From: Rippkaea orientalis PCC 8801
Lineage (GTDB): Bacteria; Cyanobacteriota; Cyanobacteriia; Cyanobacteriales; Microcystaceae
Direction of reading: 5' to 3'
DNA length: 64,000 nucleotides
Assembly (NCBI RefSeq): GCF_000021805.1
Contig: NC_011726.1
Span: 4,186,097-4,250,096 of the forward strand
The notes below the pieces were generated by a model. That model worked only from the letters and a program-made list of their open reading frames with translations, searched no databases and was not told where the DNA came from. This document shows positions 9,235 through 18,218 of the stretch, piece after piece. The number at the start of each line of letters is the position of its first letter. Position 1 is the stretch's first letter. Position numbers and translations under genes: made by a program.

Positions 9235-9480
9235 TTATAGATTCTTGGAGATGTCTAGAGCATAAGTTGTTAAAATACGGGGAATTGTTTGACTAATTGG
9301 AAATTCTTGGAGATAAAGTTCACTTGCGTCTCTAAGATTAGCGATCGCTTCCTCTATGGTATCTCCTTGACTAACAGTTATTCCGAGTGCGATCGCAAGT
9401 CCTAACACAGCAGCAGACGCTTCTGCGGTTCCCACTATTGCCTCATCAAGTTTCCAAACATCTTTCCATCTCGTGGTCAT
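9235..9480 (-). pseudogene. HicB-like antitoxin remnant, tail replaced by IS end
   Basis: The stretch ITVSQGDTIEEAIANLRDAS followed by ELYLQEFP is the conserved half of HicB antitoxins. The N-terminal part (from ATG at 9480) does not resemble the usual HicB beta-strands, and no HicA toxin gene is adjacent. The last seven codons lie in the right end of the IS5-like element. Excising the IS gives a frame ending TYALY-stop, so the insertion changed only the final residues. I judge this a decayed, orphan antitoxin fragment; a divergent functional protein is not excluded. Confidence 0.6.
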
Positions 9481-9540
9481 ATTTTTCTTTGATTTCAAAC
9501 ACTGGTAATTTTTATATACCAACGAATAATACAATTATAC

Positions 9541-9600
9541 ACACCAATATTTTATCAATTATTAATTATCAATTATTAATTATTAATTTATCCATTAACC
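9541..9600. repeat. AT-rich tandem TTATTAA/TCAATTA repeats
   Basis: Just upstream of mtnP is a run of short direct repeats of TTATTAATTA and TCAATTATTAA units. It probably holds part of the mtnP promoter region, but no convincing -35/-10 pair stands out. Confidence 0.5.
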
Positions 9601-9646
9601 CCTATCCCCTGGTATGATGATCCTTGGCTCTACTTAGAAATCAATC

Positions 9647-10519
9647 ATGGCTCAAGCAAAAATCGGCATTCTAGGCGGTAGCGGTCTATACAAAATGGAT
9701 GCCCTCAAAGATGTCCAAGAAATACACCTAGATACCCCCTTTGGTTCCCCCTCCGATGCTTATATCCTAGGAACCCTCGAAGGAACTCCCGTTGTTTTCC
9801 TAGCGCGTCACGGACGAAATCATCACTTAATCCCTTCAGAATTGCCCTTTCGTGCCAATATCTATGGAATGAAACAGCTAGGGGTAGAATACCTCATCTC
9901 TGCTTCTGCGGTTGGTTCCCTCAAAGCAGAGGTTAAACCCCGTGATATGATTATCCCTGATCAATTTATCGATCGCACCCGTAACCGCATTTCCACCTTT
10001 TTCGGGGATGGAATGGTTGCTCATGTGGGGTTTGGTCATCCCGTTTGTAACCAATTAGCGGCTATTCTAGGGGATGCGGTGGAAAGTCTGAATTTACCCG
10101 ATACAACCCTTCACCGAGGGGGAACCTACGTCTGTATGGAGGGACCGGCCTTTTCTACCATTGCTGAGTCTAACCTCTATCGCAGTTGGGATGCGTCCAT
10201 CATTGGGATGACCAATTTACCCGAAGCAAAACTCGCTAGAGAAGCGGAAATCGCCTATGCTACCCTAGCGTTAGTCACGGATTACGATTGTTGGCATCCT
10301 GACCACGATCATGTCACTGTAGAGATGATTATTGATAATTTAAACCACAATGCGATTAACGCTCAAAAAGTGATTCTAGAGACGGTGAGACGCTTGAGTC
10401 AAAATTCCTTTGTGTCTGAGGCACATAGTGCGTTAAAATACGCGGGGTTGACCCCATGGGATAAAATTCCGCCAAAAACCCAAGAAAGATTAGGCGTAAT
10501 TATCCAAAAATATCTCTAG
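9647..10519 (+). CDS. mtnP: S-methyl-5'-thioadenosine phosphorylase
   Basis: A 290-residue member of the PNP/MTAP phosphorylase family. It cleaves methylthioadenosine, a by-product of polyamine synthesis, to adenine and methylthioribose-1-phosphate in methionine salvage. Signature features are GILGGSGLY at the N-terminus, the phosphate-binding [19 protein letters not shown] region, and [11 protein letters not shown] near the purine site, then [16 protein letters not shown]. Length matches bacterial and archaeal MTAP. ATG start is in context ATCATGGCTCAAGC. Confidence 0.95.
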   Translation: MAQAKIGILGGSGLYKMDALKDVQEIHLDTPFGSPSDAYILGTLEGTPVVFLARHGRNHHLIPSELPFRANIYGMKQLGVEYLISASAVGSLKAEVKPRDMIIPDQFIDRTRNRISTFFGDGMVAHVGFGHPVCNQLAAILGDAVESLNLPDTTLHRGGTYVCMEGPAFSTIAESNLYRSWDASIIGMTNLPEAKLAREAEIAYATLALVTDYDCWHPDHDHVTVEMIIDNLNHNAINAQKVILETVRRLSQNSFVSEAHSALKYAGLTPWDKIPPKTQERLGVIIQKYL

Positions 10520-10544
10520 TCTTGTTCGGCAAATCAATTAAATA

Positions 10545-10726
10545 TTAACTCTCTTCTGTCACTCTTGGAAAGGATGATCGCTAAAAGTCTTATGACAACG
10601 GCACTTGAGCGATTTGACCAGAATTTTAATTTCTTAATAGAAAATAAGGTAGCGATCGCCCTTTTTATAAGAGTTCTAGAACTTAGAAATCATCAAGGTT
10701 CCCCCAGAGTGACAGAAGAGAGTTAA
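10545..10726. mobile_element. MITE-like element, 182 bp, with perfect 21-bp terminal inverted repeats
   Basis: The 21-base arm at 10545-10565, beginning TTAACTCTCTTC, is exactly inverse-complementary to 10706-10726, ending GAAGAGAGTTAA. The 140-base interior has no open frame of note and contains one HIP1 site (GGCGATCGCC). Length, perfect long arms and lack of coding capacity fit a miniature inverted-repeat element. The TTAA at each outer end could be a shared target site. It fills most of the mtnP-gshB gap. Alternatively it is a large transcript hairpin. Confidence 0.65.
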
Positions 10727-10825
10727 GCCTCATATCTTGGGATTTTCGCTTTTAGTAAGCACTTTAGAGCTTATTATCAGGCAAAAGCCCTGACTACTAA
10801 CCTGATATTCGGTATTGTTTTTCCC

Positions 10826-11830
10826 ATGAAACTCGCTTTTATTGCTGATCCTTTACCTCGGTTAGATCCTACCCATGATAGCACCGTTGCTATGATGGAA
10901 GCGGCTCAAGTTGCCGGCCATGAAGTTTGGATAACAGAAATTCATCAACTCAATGTTATTGAGGGAAAAGCATGGGCTACCCTCTATCAAGTTCAATTAA
11001 CTCCTATTACATTACAAGGAGAAAAATGGGTTGCTGTCCCCAATTGGTACGCAATCTCTGAAGGGGTTTTAATGTGTCTAGAAGACATGGATGCTGTCTT
11101 CATGAGAAAAGACCCTCCGGTGAATGTTCGCTATATCTATGCTACCTATATTCTAGAGTTAATTAATCCAGACAAAACTTTAGTGATTAATTCTCCCCAA
11201 GGCCTACGGGAAGCGAATGAGAAAATGTACACTTTACAATTTTATTCCCTAATGGCAGAAACCGTCGTCAGCCAAGATAAGGCGGTGATTCGCAAGTTTG
11301 TTGACGAGAAAGGATTAGCCGTTCTTAAACCTTTGGGGGGAAAAGCCGGGGAAGGAATTTTAATGTTAGAAACGAGCGATCGCAATTTTAATTCTATCAT
11401 TGAAGTGAGTACCGATTACGGAAAAGAACCCGTGATGGTACAACGTTTTATCCCAGAAGCAAAAGACGGAGATAAACGCATTATTTTGCTTGATGGTCAA
11501 CCCATTGGTGCTGTTAATCGTGTTCCGACGGGTAAGGAATTTCGCGGAAATATGGCAGTAGGCGGACGCATTGAAAAAACAAAAATAAGCCCTAGAGAAG
11601 CAGAAATTTGTGCAACTATTGCCTCAAAATTGCAGAAAGATGGCTTATATTTTGTCGGTATTGATGTTATTGGCGGCTATTTAACTGAAGTTAATGTTAC
11701 CAGTCCCACTTGTATCAGAGAAATCGATCTTTTGGATGGCACTAACTTAGGAAAAAAAGTTATTGAATGGGTAGAAAAAAAAGTCAATAAAAGAGAAGAA
11801 GCAGGAGGAAGAAGACAAGAAGATGGTTGA
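10826..11830 (+). CDS. gshB: glutathione synthetase
   Basis: A 334-residue ATP-grasp enzyme that joins gamma-glutamylcysteine and glycine. Visible signatures include MKLAFIADPLPRLDPTHDST at the N-terminus, the ATP-grasp segment LAVLKPLGGKAGEGILML, and GVDVIGGYLTEVNVTSPT-type metal/substrate loop (here GIDVIGGYLTEVNVTSPT). The last about 15 residues (KREEAGGRRQEDG) are low-complexity and run into repeat DNA downstream, so the tail is probably recently acquired. It begins about 100 bases after the MITE-like element. Confidence 0.96.
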   Translation: MKLAFIADPLPRLDPTHDSTVAMMEAAQVAGHEVWITEIHQLNVIEGKAWATLYQVQLTPITLQGEKWVAVPNWYAISEGVLMCLEDMDAVFMRKDPPVNVRYIYATYILELINPDKTLVINSPQGLREANEKMYTLQFYSLMAETVVSQDKAVIRKFVDEKGLAVLKPLGGKAGEGILMLETSDRNFNSIIEVSTDYGKEPVMVQRFIPEAKDGDKRIILLDGQPIGAVNRVPTGKEFRGNMAVGGRIEKTKISPREAEICATIASKLQKDGLYFVGIDVIGGYLTEVNVTSPTCIREIDLLDGTNLGKKVIEWVEKKVNKREEAGGRRQEDG

Positions 11831-11845
11831 TTTTTGTTGAGAGAG

Positions 11846-11888
11846 GAAACAGGGAACAGTAAAAATATCCCTCTCTCTCCCCCTCACC
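11846..11888. repeat. inverted copy of the CCCTGTT / GGGGGAG low-complexity repeat
   Basis: This segment (CAGGGAACAGTAAAAATATC then CT-rich, CCCCCTCACC) is close to the reverse complement of the sequence between the pixJ-like and pixL-like genes at about 18255-18295. Both copies share the core ATATTTTTACTGTTCCCTG (or complement) joined to a G-rich or C-rich run, so this is a compound dispersed repeat and not chance. Confidence 0.7.
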
Positions 11889-11925
11889 TACTTACACGCT
11901 CTCCTAATCTCCCGATGAACAGCTT

Positions 11926-12228
11926 ATGAATGTACTTTCAATTCCTACCTGGATAGTCCACGTTTCTAGTGTTATTGAATGGCTTGCTGCCATCTGGTTA
12001 GTTTGGACTTATGCAGATGTTACCAAAAATTATCATTGGAGATGGTTATCTTGGGGGATGCTTCCCGCTTTGGTGAGTGCCATGTGTGCTTGTACTTGGC
12101 ACTTTTTTGATAATCTAGAGTCTCTAGTGTGGTTAGTTACTTTACAAGCCGCTATGACCGTTGTGGGCAATTGTACCCTCTGTTTGGCTGCATGGTGGAT
12201 TTGGCGTTCTTCTAGAATAGTTCAGTAG
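11926..12228 (+). CDS. DUF2499 membrane protein
   Basis: A 100-residue protein with three hydrophobic segments and the conserved SSVIEWLAAIWLVWTYADVT and HWRWLSWGMLPAL motifs of DUF2499. The family occurs in cyanobacteria and as nuclear-encoded chloroplast proteins. Its function is not known. It is followed 65 bases downstream on the same strand by a DUF3593 protein, another family shared by cyanobacteria and plastids. Confidence 0.88.
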   Translation: MNVLSIPTWIVHVSSVIEWLAAIWLVWTYADVTKNYHWRWLSWGMLPALVSAMCACTWHFFDNLESLVWLVTLQAAMTVVGNCTLCLAAWWIWRSSRIVQ

Positions 12229-12293
12229 AGACGGGTTTATTTAGGATATTTGTTTTGTGCGACTACTTAGTTAATAAGTTATCATTTTAAATC

Positions 12294-12593
12294 ATGTCAA
12301 AAGATACATTATTTGCGATTTCCTTATTTCCCTATTTAGGGTTCCTATGGTTTTTAACCCGTTCTCAACAAACCCCTAAATTAGCCCTCATTGGCTTTTA
12401 TGTTTTGTTAATCTTTGTTGCTGTAACTATTCCTGCTGGAATTTATGCAAAAATTCACTACGGTGAAGCTTTAGCTAATATTGATTGGCTTCATGGTAGT
12501 GCTGAATCTTTTTTAAGTATTTCTAATATTTTGGTTGTTTTGGGATTTCGTCAAGCTATCCTTGAAGCCAAGAAAAAGGAGACTCAACCCTAA
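12294..12593 (+). CDS. DUF3593 membrane protein
   Basis: A 99-residue protein with three hydrophobic segments and the conserved DWLHGSAESFLSISNILVVL motif of DUF3593. Like its neighbour it belongs to a family limited to oxygenic phototrophs. Function unknown. Conserved adjacency to DUF2499 suggests a two-component membrane unit, which is inference. Confidence 0.88.
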   Translation: MSKDTLFAISLFPYLGFLWFLTRSQQTPKLALIGFYVLLIFVAVTIPAGIYAKIHYGEALANIDWLHGSAESFLSISNILVVLGFRQAILEAKKKETQP

Positions 12594-12711
12594 CGTTTTC
12601 ATGTAGGGTAAATATTCATTAAGGAAACGTTACTAATATCATAGTAAGAGAGTCCAGATCTACTATGGCACTGCAACGGTATTTTTATTATAATTTGATA
12701 ACAAAAAGCCG

Positions 12712-13818
12712 ATGACTAAATACAATTCTACCCAAACCCAACAACTTCAAGAAATTGGAGCTTATCTTCGCCAAAAACGCCTAGCAAGCTCCCTAAGCTT
12801 GGAACAGGTAGCCTCTAGTACCTTCATCCGTTTACCGATATTAAAAGCCCTTGAAGGAGGAGAGGTTGATCAATTACCCGAACTCATCTATGTGCAGGGG
12901 TTTCTGCGTCGTTATGGGGAAGCTCTGAACCTAGATGGCCAGGCCTTAGCTAAAAAAATTTCCCCTAATACAGAAGAAACTGCCCTAGAAATTCCTGCCG
13001 AATTGGTTGCCACAGGAGGGAGTAGACTTGAACCCTTGGGAGAAGATTTATCTTCCCCTGCTATTCGTACCAACACGGAAAGTTTGCCAGAAAACTCCCC
13101 TTCAACAAAAGAAGTGATACCTCAGAAGCGAAAACAGCCGTCTATTAGTCCTAATTTTGAGTTTTCTAAACTTAGGGTCTATGGATTGTATTTTGCGCTG
13201 TTAGGAGGTGCAGTCCTAGGGTTATTTTATGTTTTCTCCCGTCCCCATAGTCCTCAATCTACTGTCAAAAATCCCTCTTCTGAAATCCTTAAACAAGCGT
13301 CCACAGTTGCTCAAAAATCGCCTCCCGAACTCCCTAAAGCAGTTGAGGAGACTCAACCCAAGTTAGATAGAATTGTCTCTTCCGATCAACCTTCTTCTAT
13401 CATTGAACCTGTGCCCACTGCTTCTCCTGAAGTTGACGCTACACCACAAGCGAGTCCTCAACCAGAACCAGACATCGAGCAGTCTACCACGCAGCAACCC
13501 ATTAATAATCAAGAGTCTGAGTTAGCACAAACGCCTGTTCCCGAACCCTCTTCCCCTGTAACTGAGTCTCAAACTGGTCCGGTTGCCGCAGCAGTGTCCC
13601 TTGAAGAAGACTCTTGGATGCAAGTTAAAATTGATGGAAAAACCGAATATGAGGGCATCCTCAAAAAAGGAGAGCAGCAAAGCTGGACAGCGCAAGAAAC
13701 ATTAATTATTCGGGTGGGTAATGCAGGTGCTGTTAATCTCTCGGTGAATAACAAACCAGGGGAAAAATTAGGAGAGCTCGGCGAAGTTAAAGAAGTGACG
13801 CTAACTCCTGATGGTTAG
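12712..13818 (+). CDS. RodZ-like protein (HTH_25, one membrane span, DUF4115)
   Basis: A 368-residue protein. Residues about 8-75 are a helix-turn-helix of the RodZ type (LRQKRLASSLSLEQVASSTF). One membrane span lies at about 150-170 (YGLYFALLGGAVLGLFYVFS). A long Pro/Ser/Glu-rich linker follows, then a C-terminal DUF4115 beta domain with EDSWMQVKIDGKTEYEGILK. In rod-shaped bacteria RodZ links MreB to the envelope. Cyanobacterial homologues with this design are common; whether this one controls shape is not known. Confidence 0.88.
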   Translation: MTKYNSTQTQQLQEIGAYLRQKRLASSLSLEQVASSTFIRLPILKALEGGEVDQLPELIYVQGFLRRYGEALNLDGQALAKKISPNTEETALEIPAELVATGGSRLEPLGEDLSSPAIRTNTESLPENSPSTKEVIPQKRKQPSISPNFEFSKLRVYGLYFALLGGAVLGLFYVFSRPHSPQSTVKNPSSEILKQASTVAQKSPPELPKAVEETQPKLDRIVSSDQPSSIIEPVPTASPEVDATPQASPQPEPDIEQSTTQQPINNQESELAQTPVPEPSSPVTESQTGPVAAAVSLEEDSWMQVKIDGKTEYEGILKKGEQQSWTAQETLIIRVGNAGAVNLSVNNKPGEKLGELGEVKEVTLTPDG

Positions 13819-13821
13819 ATA

Positions 13822-13906
13822 GAGGGTGGGGAGTGTGGGGGAGTGGGGAGTGTGGGGAGATATTTTGCCTTCTGACTCCGAACTCCGAACTCCGAACTCC
13901 GAACTT
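13822..13906. repeat. low-complexity tract, GGGGAGT and CTCCGAA tandem repeats
   Basis: Between the RodZ-like gene and ycf54 stop lie G-rich units of GTGGGGAG (13827-13860), then four direct copies of the 8-mer CTCCGAAC-type unit (13877-13905). It resembles the heptamer-like short tandem repeats of cyanobacterial intergenic DNA. Both flanking genes end here, so a weak structural terminator role is possible. Confidence 0.8.
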
Positions 13907-14236
13907 TTAAGAGACAGGTTCTAGGGAAGCCAAAGGATCGCTAATGGTGGCGGATGGGGCTTCAAATTCGCCTTTTAGGGCATATTCCAAGCGTAGTTTC
14001 AACCAAGTGATAAATTGGGAATTGAGGGAAACGATCGCGGCACTGGGTTGAGGACATTTAGCCTTGATCTCAGCAAATTCTGGAGCTTCTAGAAACGCGG
14101 GTTGTTTAATGAGCCAAAAGTCAATTTCTTTGTTTTTGTCAGCATAGTCCCGTCTTCTTTCTTTCAAGACTTCTTCTAAGGGTTCTTCTTCGAGAAGAAA
14201 CTTTTGACTGGCTAAAATGTAATAATAGGTCGTCAT
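13907..14236 (-). CDS. ycf54: Ycf54, Mg-protoporphyrin monomethyl ester cyclase factor
   Basis: A 109-residue protein starting MTTYYYILASQKFLLEEEPL, with ERRRDYADKNKEIDFW and ITWLKLRLEYALKGEFEAP, the recognised pattern of Ycf54 (DUF2488; Synechocystis Slr1780). Ycf54 binds and is needed for normal accumulation of the aerobic oxidative cyclase AcsF, which makes the fifth ring of chlorophyll. Length is normal. It stands alone on the minus strand, ending against the RodZ-like gene. Confidence 0.94.
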   Translation of the reverse strand: MTTYYYILASQKFLLEEEPLEEVLKERRRDYADKNKEIDFWLIKQPAFLEAPEFAEIKAKCPQPSAAIVSLNSQFITWLKLRLEYALKGEFEAPSATISDPLASLEPVS

Positions 14237-14323
14237 TGCTCAATGGTTAATGTTTAATTCTCCAAGATCTATTATCAATCCTGAGGGGAACTTTAAAGGT
14301 CAGGAATTATTAATAAAAAAAAC

Positions 14324-14345
14324 GTAGGGTGGGTAATGTCCACCC
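14324..14345. repeat. GTAGGGTGGGTAATGTCCACCC palindromic repeat copy
   Basis: Inverted repeat GGGTGG / CCACCC around an AATG core, a second member of the family also found at 6432 and 45778. It lies just downstream of pdxJ (minus strand). Confidence 0.75.
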
Positions 14346-14375
14346 AAAGGTATTGTGTTTTTTAAGGATGGCGAC

Positions 14376-15098
14376 CTACAACTCTCCCTTCATAGCGAGT
14401 TTCATCTCACGGACAGCCCTTTCCATGCCGACAAGAACAGCACGACTGACAATCGTATGACCGATGTTGAGTTCTTCCATTCTGGGTAAACAGGCAACAG
14501 GATAAACATTTTGATAGGTTAACCCATGGCCAGCATTGACTCGCAACCCTAAACTATGGGCTTGCTCACATCCTTGTCGTAAGGCTTCTAACTCTTGATG
14601 ACGAACAACAGAATTAGGAGCATCAGCGTATTTTCCTGTATGGAGTTCGATAAATTGGGCTTGTGTGCTCGCAGACGCTTCAATTTGTCTTTTTTCCGCA
14701 TCAATGAATAAACTGACGGGAATTTCGGCACTTTGTAAGCGATCGACGATTTCCTGAAGGCGTTCTAGGTTTCCTACAATATCTAAACCCCCTTCTGTGG
14801 TGACTTCTTCCCGTTTTTCGGGGACGAGGGTGACATAATCGGGTTTAATGTTAAGGGCGATCGCTACCATTTCTTCAGTGGCGGCCATTTCTAGGTTTAA
14901 ATGGGTGCGTACCGTTTCCCGCAAGAGCTTTACATCCCGATCTTGAATATGACGGCGATCTTCCCTCAAATGACAAGTAATGCCATTAGCTCCTCCTAAT
15001 TCGGCTAAAACAGCCGCAGCAACCGGATCAGGTTCGACGGTACGTCTAGCTTGACGAATCGTGGCTACATGGTCGATGTTCACACCTAGCGTTAGCAA
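14376..15098 (-). CDS. pdxJ: pyridoxine 5'-phosphate synthase
   Basis: A 240-residue TIM-barrel enzyme that condenses 1-deoxyxylulose-5-phosphate and 3-amino-2-oxopropyl phosphate to pyridoxine 5'-phosphate, the last ring-forming step of the DXP-dependent vitamin B6 route. It begins [19 protein letters not shown] and shows [28 protein letters not shown] and [12 protein letters not shown], all family-defining. Full length. Confidence 0.96.
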   Translation of the reverse strand: MLTLGVNIDHVATIRQARRTVEPDPVAAAVLAELGGANGITCHLREDRRHIQDRDVKLLRETVRTHLNLEMAATEEMVAIALNIKPDYVTLVPEKREEVTTEGGLDIVGNLERLQEIVDRLQSAEIPVSLFIDAEKRQIEASASTQAQFIELHTGKYADAPNSVVRHQELEALRQGCEQAHSLGLRVNAGHGLTYQNVYPVACLPRMEELNIGHTIVSRAVLVGMERAVREMKLAMKGEL

Positions 15099-15197
15099 GT
15101 TAACCTCTTTTTTTTCAATTAACCTTGTATATATTAACTCAATATCAGTTAGTTAAATTGATTAGCAATTCCCATGCTCATCAGGTACAAAGTAGGA

Positions 15198-15212
15198 GCG
15201 TGGTTTCCACGC
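15198..15212. other. perfect hairpin downstream of the pixL-like gene
   Basis: GCGTGGTTTCCACGC is a fully palindromic stem (6 bp) between the cheA-type stop at 15249 and pdxJ. No T-run follows on the minus strand, so it is a weak candidate for transcript end processing and not a classic terminator. Confidence 0.4.
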
Positions 15213-15248
15213 CCGTCAACCATCGTTAACCAGTCTATCTGAGTTTAA

Positions 15249-18218
15249 CTATGCTCCTTGAATTAAGTGTAAAATTGTCTCTACTAATTCGTCTCCTTTA
15301 TAGGGTTTAGTCATATAAGCTGTTGTGCCTAATTGTTGAGCTAATTGTCGATAGGGTTCACTATCGTGGGAAGTTAAAGTAATAACAGGTAAATGGGATA
15401 ATTCTGGATGTTGACGCAAGGTTTTTAAGAACTCAAAACCATTCATCCGAGGCATATCTAAATCACAAATCACTAAACTAATTCCCTTAAGTCTTTCTAA
15501 TTCTTCTAACGCTTCTATTCCATCGGCTGCTTGTAATACATGATACCCTAATTTTTGCAAGGTTAAAGTCGCTGTTTGTCGTAAGCTAATGGAATCATCT
15601 ACGACTAATAAAACATCAGAACTTCCAGGGGATTTTGACAGCCATTTATGGCTAGATTTATCGCTCAATTTCGTAGCAGATTGATTAGCGGTTAAGGGGT
15701 GATTTTGGGTTTGATTAACTAAGGCGGCTCCATCAATCACTAAACTTAAACGATTATCACTTAAAATACTACAACCATAAACATAATTGGGGGGATTTAA
15801 GGTAGTTCCCAAGGGACGAATCACTAACTCTTGTTCTCCCAATACTTGGTCTACTTCTAACCCGATTAATCCTTGATGACGACGAAGTAATAAAATGGGA
15901 TTAATCGATTGTTGGTTATCATCAGCGTTTAATTTTGAAGTTTGGTTAGCGAAAATTCGATTATAGTTAATTAATTCAGATAATTTACGAATGGGAACAT
16001 TATAATTATCTGTTTCAGTTTGCCAGTATAATACTTTACGTCCTTTAAATAGCTTAATTTCTTTGGATTGGGGTAAGATAATTTTTTCAATGACATCGGG
16101 TAATAATGAATAAACAATTCCTTCTGTTTGACACACCATTAATTTAGCAATACTCAAGGTTAGGGGAATTTGCAAAGAAAAAGTTGTCCCTTGGTTCTGT
16201 CGAGATTCAATGGCAATTTTTCCTTTTAAAGCTTCTAATTGGGAATGAACAATATCTAATCCCACTCCCCGTCCCGAAATTTCATTCACTTGAGATGATG
16301 TAGAAAATCCCGGTTCAAACAGAAATTCCAAGAGTTGAGAATCGCTTAGGGTAGAGACTTCTTCAGGGGTCATTAAATGCAGTTCAAGAACTCGATTTCT
16401 AATCCGTTCAAAGTCTAGTCCTTGTCCATCATCTCGGACTTCAATAATTGTCCGACTGCCTTGATGATAGGCATCAATTTCAATGACTCCTGTTTCGGGT
16501 TTTCCTAATTTTCTGCGAATTTCAGGGGTTTCAATTCCATGATCAAAGGCATTTCTCACTAAATGAAGTAAGGGATCATAAAGCTTTTGTTCAATGGCTT
16601 TGTCAACTAAAATATGACTGCCTTTTAGTCTTAATTCTACTTGCTTATTTTGAACTGTTGATAATTGTTCAATTAATCGAGGAAAACGACTTAAAAGATT
16701 GCCTAAAGGTGACATTCTTGTTTCTATTAATTCATCTCTCATGGTAAATAAAGTTCGTTCCTGTTTTTTAAACGCTTGGTTAGATTCTTTGGTCAAATTT
16801 CTAATTTTTTCGGCGGTTTTAGTAGATTGTAGAATGCTTTTTAAGGCTGTTTTTATTTGTTGAGATAAGTTTAAATACGGGTCGGATTTTAGCCAATAAC
16901 TATAGGATAGTTTTAATGAAGAACTAATATTGAGATCACAACTTATACTTGAATCTAGGCTAACACAAGATAAATTAAGAGGATTTTGACTATACTCAAC
17001 TAGCATTAATAAGGAATCAATTAAATTGTTTAATTGATAAAAACTTTGTTGGTTTTCTTCAAGGTTTTCAAGCAAGTGGTCAATTAATTCTTGTATTTTT
17101 TGTTTTTTTATTGCTTGTTTATTGTGGTTAATAACCAGTTCTCCAACAATATGATTTAATCTTTCGAGTCCTTCTAATTTAACTCGAATATTTTGACTAG
17201 ATAACCGTTTTTCTGGTTTAGTTTTTTCTTGAGATTTATTAGATGAATAAGCTAAAAAGCGATGATCTAAATTGTCAGGTTTTTCTGACAATGAATTTTT
17301 ATTTTTCGTCTCTGTATGCTGTTCAATTAACTGTTTGTTTCCTAAAACTTCATTAAGACTTTTTGAGAAGTTTTCATCAAAATTATTACTAGGTTGTTTG
17401 GGTGCGTCTAATAACTGCTCATTGAGCGAATTATGAGCTAATTGTTGCAAAAAGTCAGAAGGGTTTCCCCCTTGAACGCGATCGCCTTCAAGAATCTGTT
17501 TTTGACCTTTTCTAAAGTCTTCTAAAGCCGTTTTAGCAATAACTTGAACTTGCTCAGGAGCATTATTCAAGGCTGCTATTGTCATTTTAGCAATGGCTTC
17601 AAAACCAGGTAAATTCAAAGATTCTCCTAAACTTAAAAGAACCTCTATTTGTTCATATAAAATAGTTTGAATTTGCTCAGGATTATTTGTCTCTAAAACC
17701 TTAGCAATCTCTTCTAAGCGTTGAGGAACAACGTCTTCAAAGAAGGTTTTAACAACATCAATACCCAGTTCTTCAGAAGGAGGAAAAGCGGATTGATCTG
17801 CCATATAATGACCCAGTTTATCGTGTAATTTAGCGAAAATATCCGCCGATCGCTCTAAAATTTCTTGCTCATTGATCGCTGCTTGGGTTAATTGAGCCAT
17901 GGCTGGCAAGCGAATACACTCATAACTTTCCAATAATAGGCCTTTAATCTCTGAATCCATGGTTAATTCAGGATGGTACAGTGCTTTAAAAATATCTTCT
18001 AGGGAATGGGCAATTTTTTGCAGAGTTTCTAACCCTACATTAGCGGCTCCCCCTTTGAGGGTATGGGTTGCCCGCATAATATGATTAACCTTAAGCGATC
18101 GCCCTTCATCAGACTGGTTTAAGGCTAATAATTCTTGCTCAATGGTTTCCAATAACCCCGGAATTTCATCAAGGAAATATTGGTACGCTTGGTCTCGAAT
18201 GTCGGGATCGTTGATCAT
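15249..18218 (-). CDS. pixL: CheA-type hybrid histidine kinase with receiver (PixL/TaxAY type)
   Basis: A 989-residue protein: HPt domain with phosphoacceptor H52 (RATHTLKGGAANV), a second helical HPt-like segment, a dimerisation/P3 region, an HATPase core with LRNAFDHGIETP and SGRGVGLDIV, a CheW-like domain near residues 690-830, and a receiver domain (about 870-989) with phosphoacceptor D919 (ICDLDMPRMNG). This is the PixL architecture: kinase and CheY-like domain in one chain. It is the last gene of the chemotaxis-type operon on this strand. Its ATG follows a C/T-rich leader with no Shine-Dalgarno sequence. The specific name is by operon analogy with Synechocystis. Confidence 0.85.
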   Translation of the reverse strand: MINDPDIRDQAYQYFLDEIPGLLETIEQELLALNQSDEGRSLKVNHIMRATHTLKGGAANVGLETLQKIAHSLEDIFKALYHPELTMDSEIKGLLLESYECIRLPAMAQLTQAAINEQEILERSADIFAKLHDKLGHYMADQSAFPPSEELGIDVVKTFFEDVVPQRLEEIAKVLETNNPEQIQTILYEQIEVLLSLGESLNLPGFEAIAKMTIAALNNAPEQVQVIAKTALEDFRKGQKQILEGDRVQGGNPSDFLQQLAHNSLNEQLLDAPKQPSNNFDENFSKSLNEVLGNKQLIEQHTETKNKNSLSEKPDNLDHRFLAYSSNKSQEKTKPEKRLSSQNIRVKLEGLERLNHIVGELVINHNKQAIKKQKIQELIDHLLENLEENQQSFYQLNNLIDSLLMLVEYSQNPLNLSCVSLDSSISCDLNISSSLKLSYSYWLKSDPYLNLSQQIKTALKSILQSTKTAEKIRNLTKESNQAFKKQERTLFTMRDELIETRMSPLGNLLSRFPRLIEQLSTVQNKQVELRLKGSHILVDKAIEQKLYDPLLHLVRNAFDHGIETPEIRRKLGKPETGVIEIDAYHQGSRTIIEVRDDGQGLDFERIRNRVLELHLMTPEEVSTLSDSQLLEFLFEPGFSTSSQVNEISGRGVGLDIVHSQLEALKGKIAIESRQNQGTTFSLQIPLTLSIAKLMVCQTEGIVYSLLPDVIEKIILPQSKEIKLFKGRKVLYWQTETDNYNVPIRKLSELINYNRIFANQTSKLNADDNQQSINPILLLRRHQGLIGLEVDQVLGEQELVIRPLGTTLNPPNYVYGCSILSDNRLSLVIDGAALVNQTQNHPLTANQSATKLSDKSSHKWLSKSPGSSDVLLVVDDSISLRQTATLTLQKLGYHVLQAADGIEALEELERLKGISLVICDLDMPRMNGFEFLKTLRQHPELSHLPVITLTSHDSEPYRQLAQQLGTTAYMTKPYKGDELVETILHLIQGA

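Larger units (their letters stand above)
8106..9256 (+). mobile_element. complete IS5-family-like insertion sequence, 1151 bp
   Basis: The ends are perfect 11-bp inverted repeats: AGACATCTCCA at 8106-8116 and TGGAGATGTCT at 9246-9256. They are flanked by AGA on both sides (8103-8105 and 9257-9259), consistent with a 3-bp target duplication. The single transposase gene fills the element and is intact. Removing the element and one AGA copy restores a continuous reading frame in the neighbouring HicB-like remnant, which supports these exact borders. Confidence 0.82.

Noticed and set aside
9387-9617. Plus-strand open frame between the IS and mtnP
   Set aside because: Made of repeat and AT-rich DNA overlapping the HicB-like remnant; no coding character.
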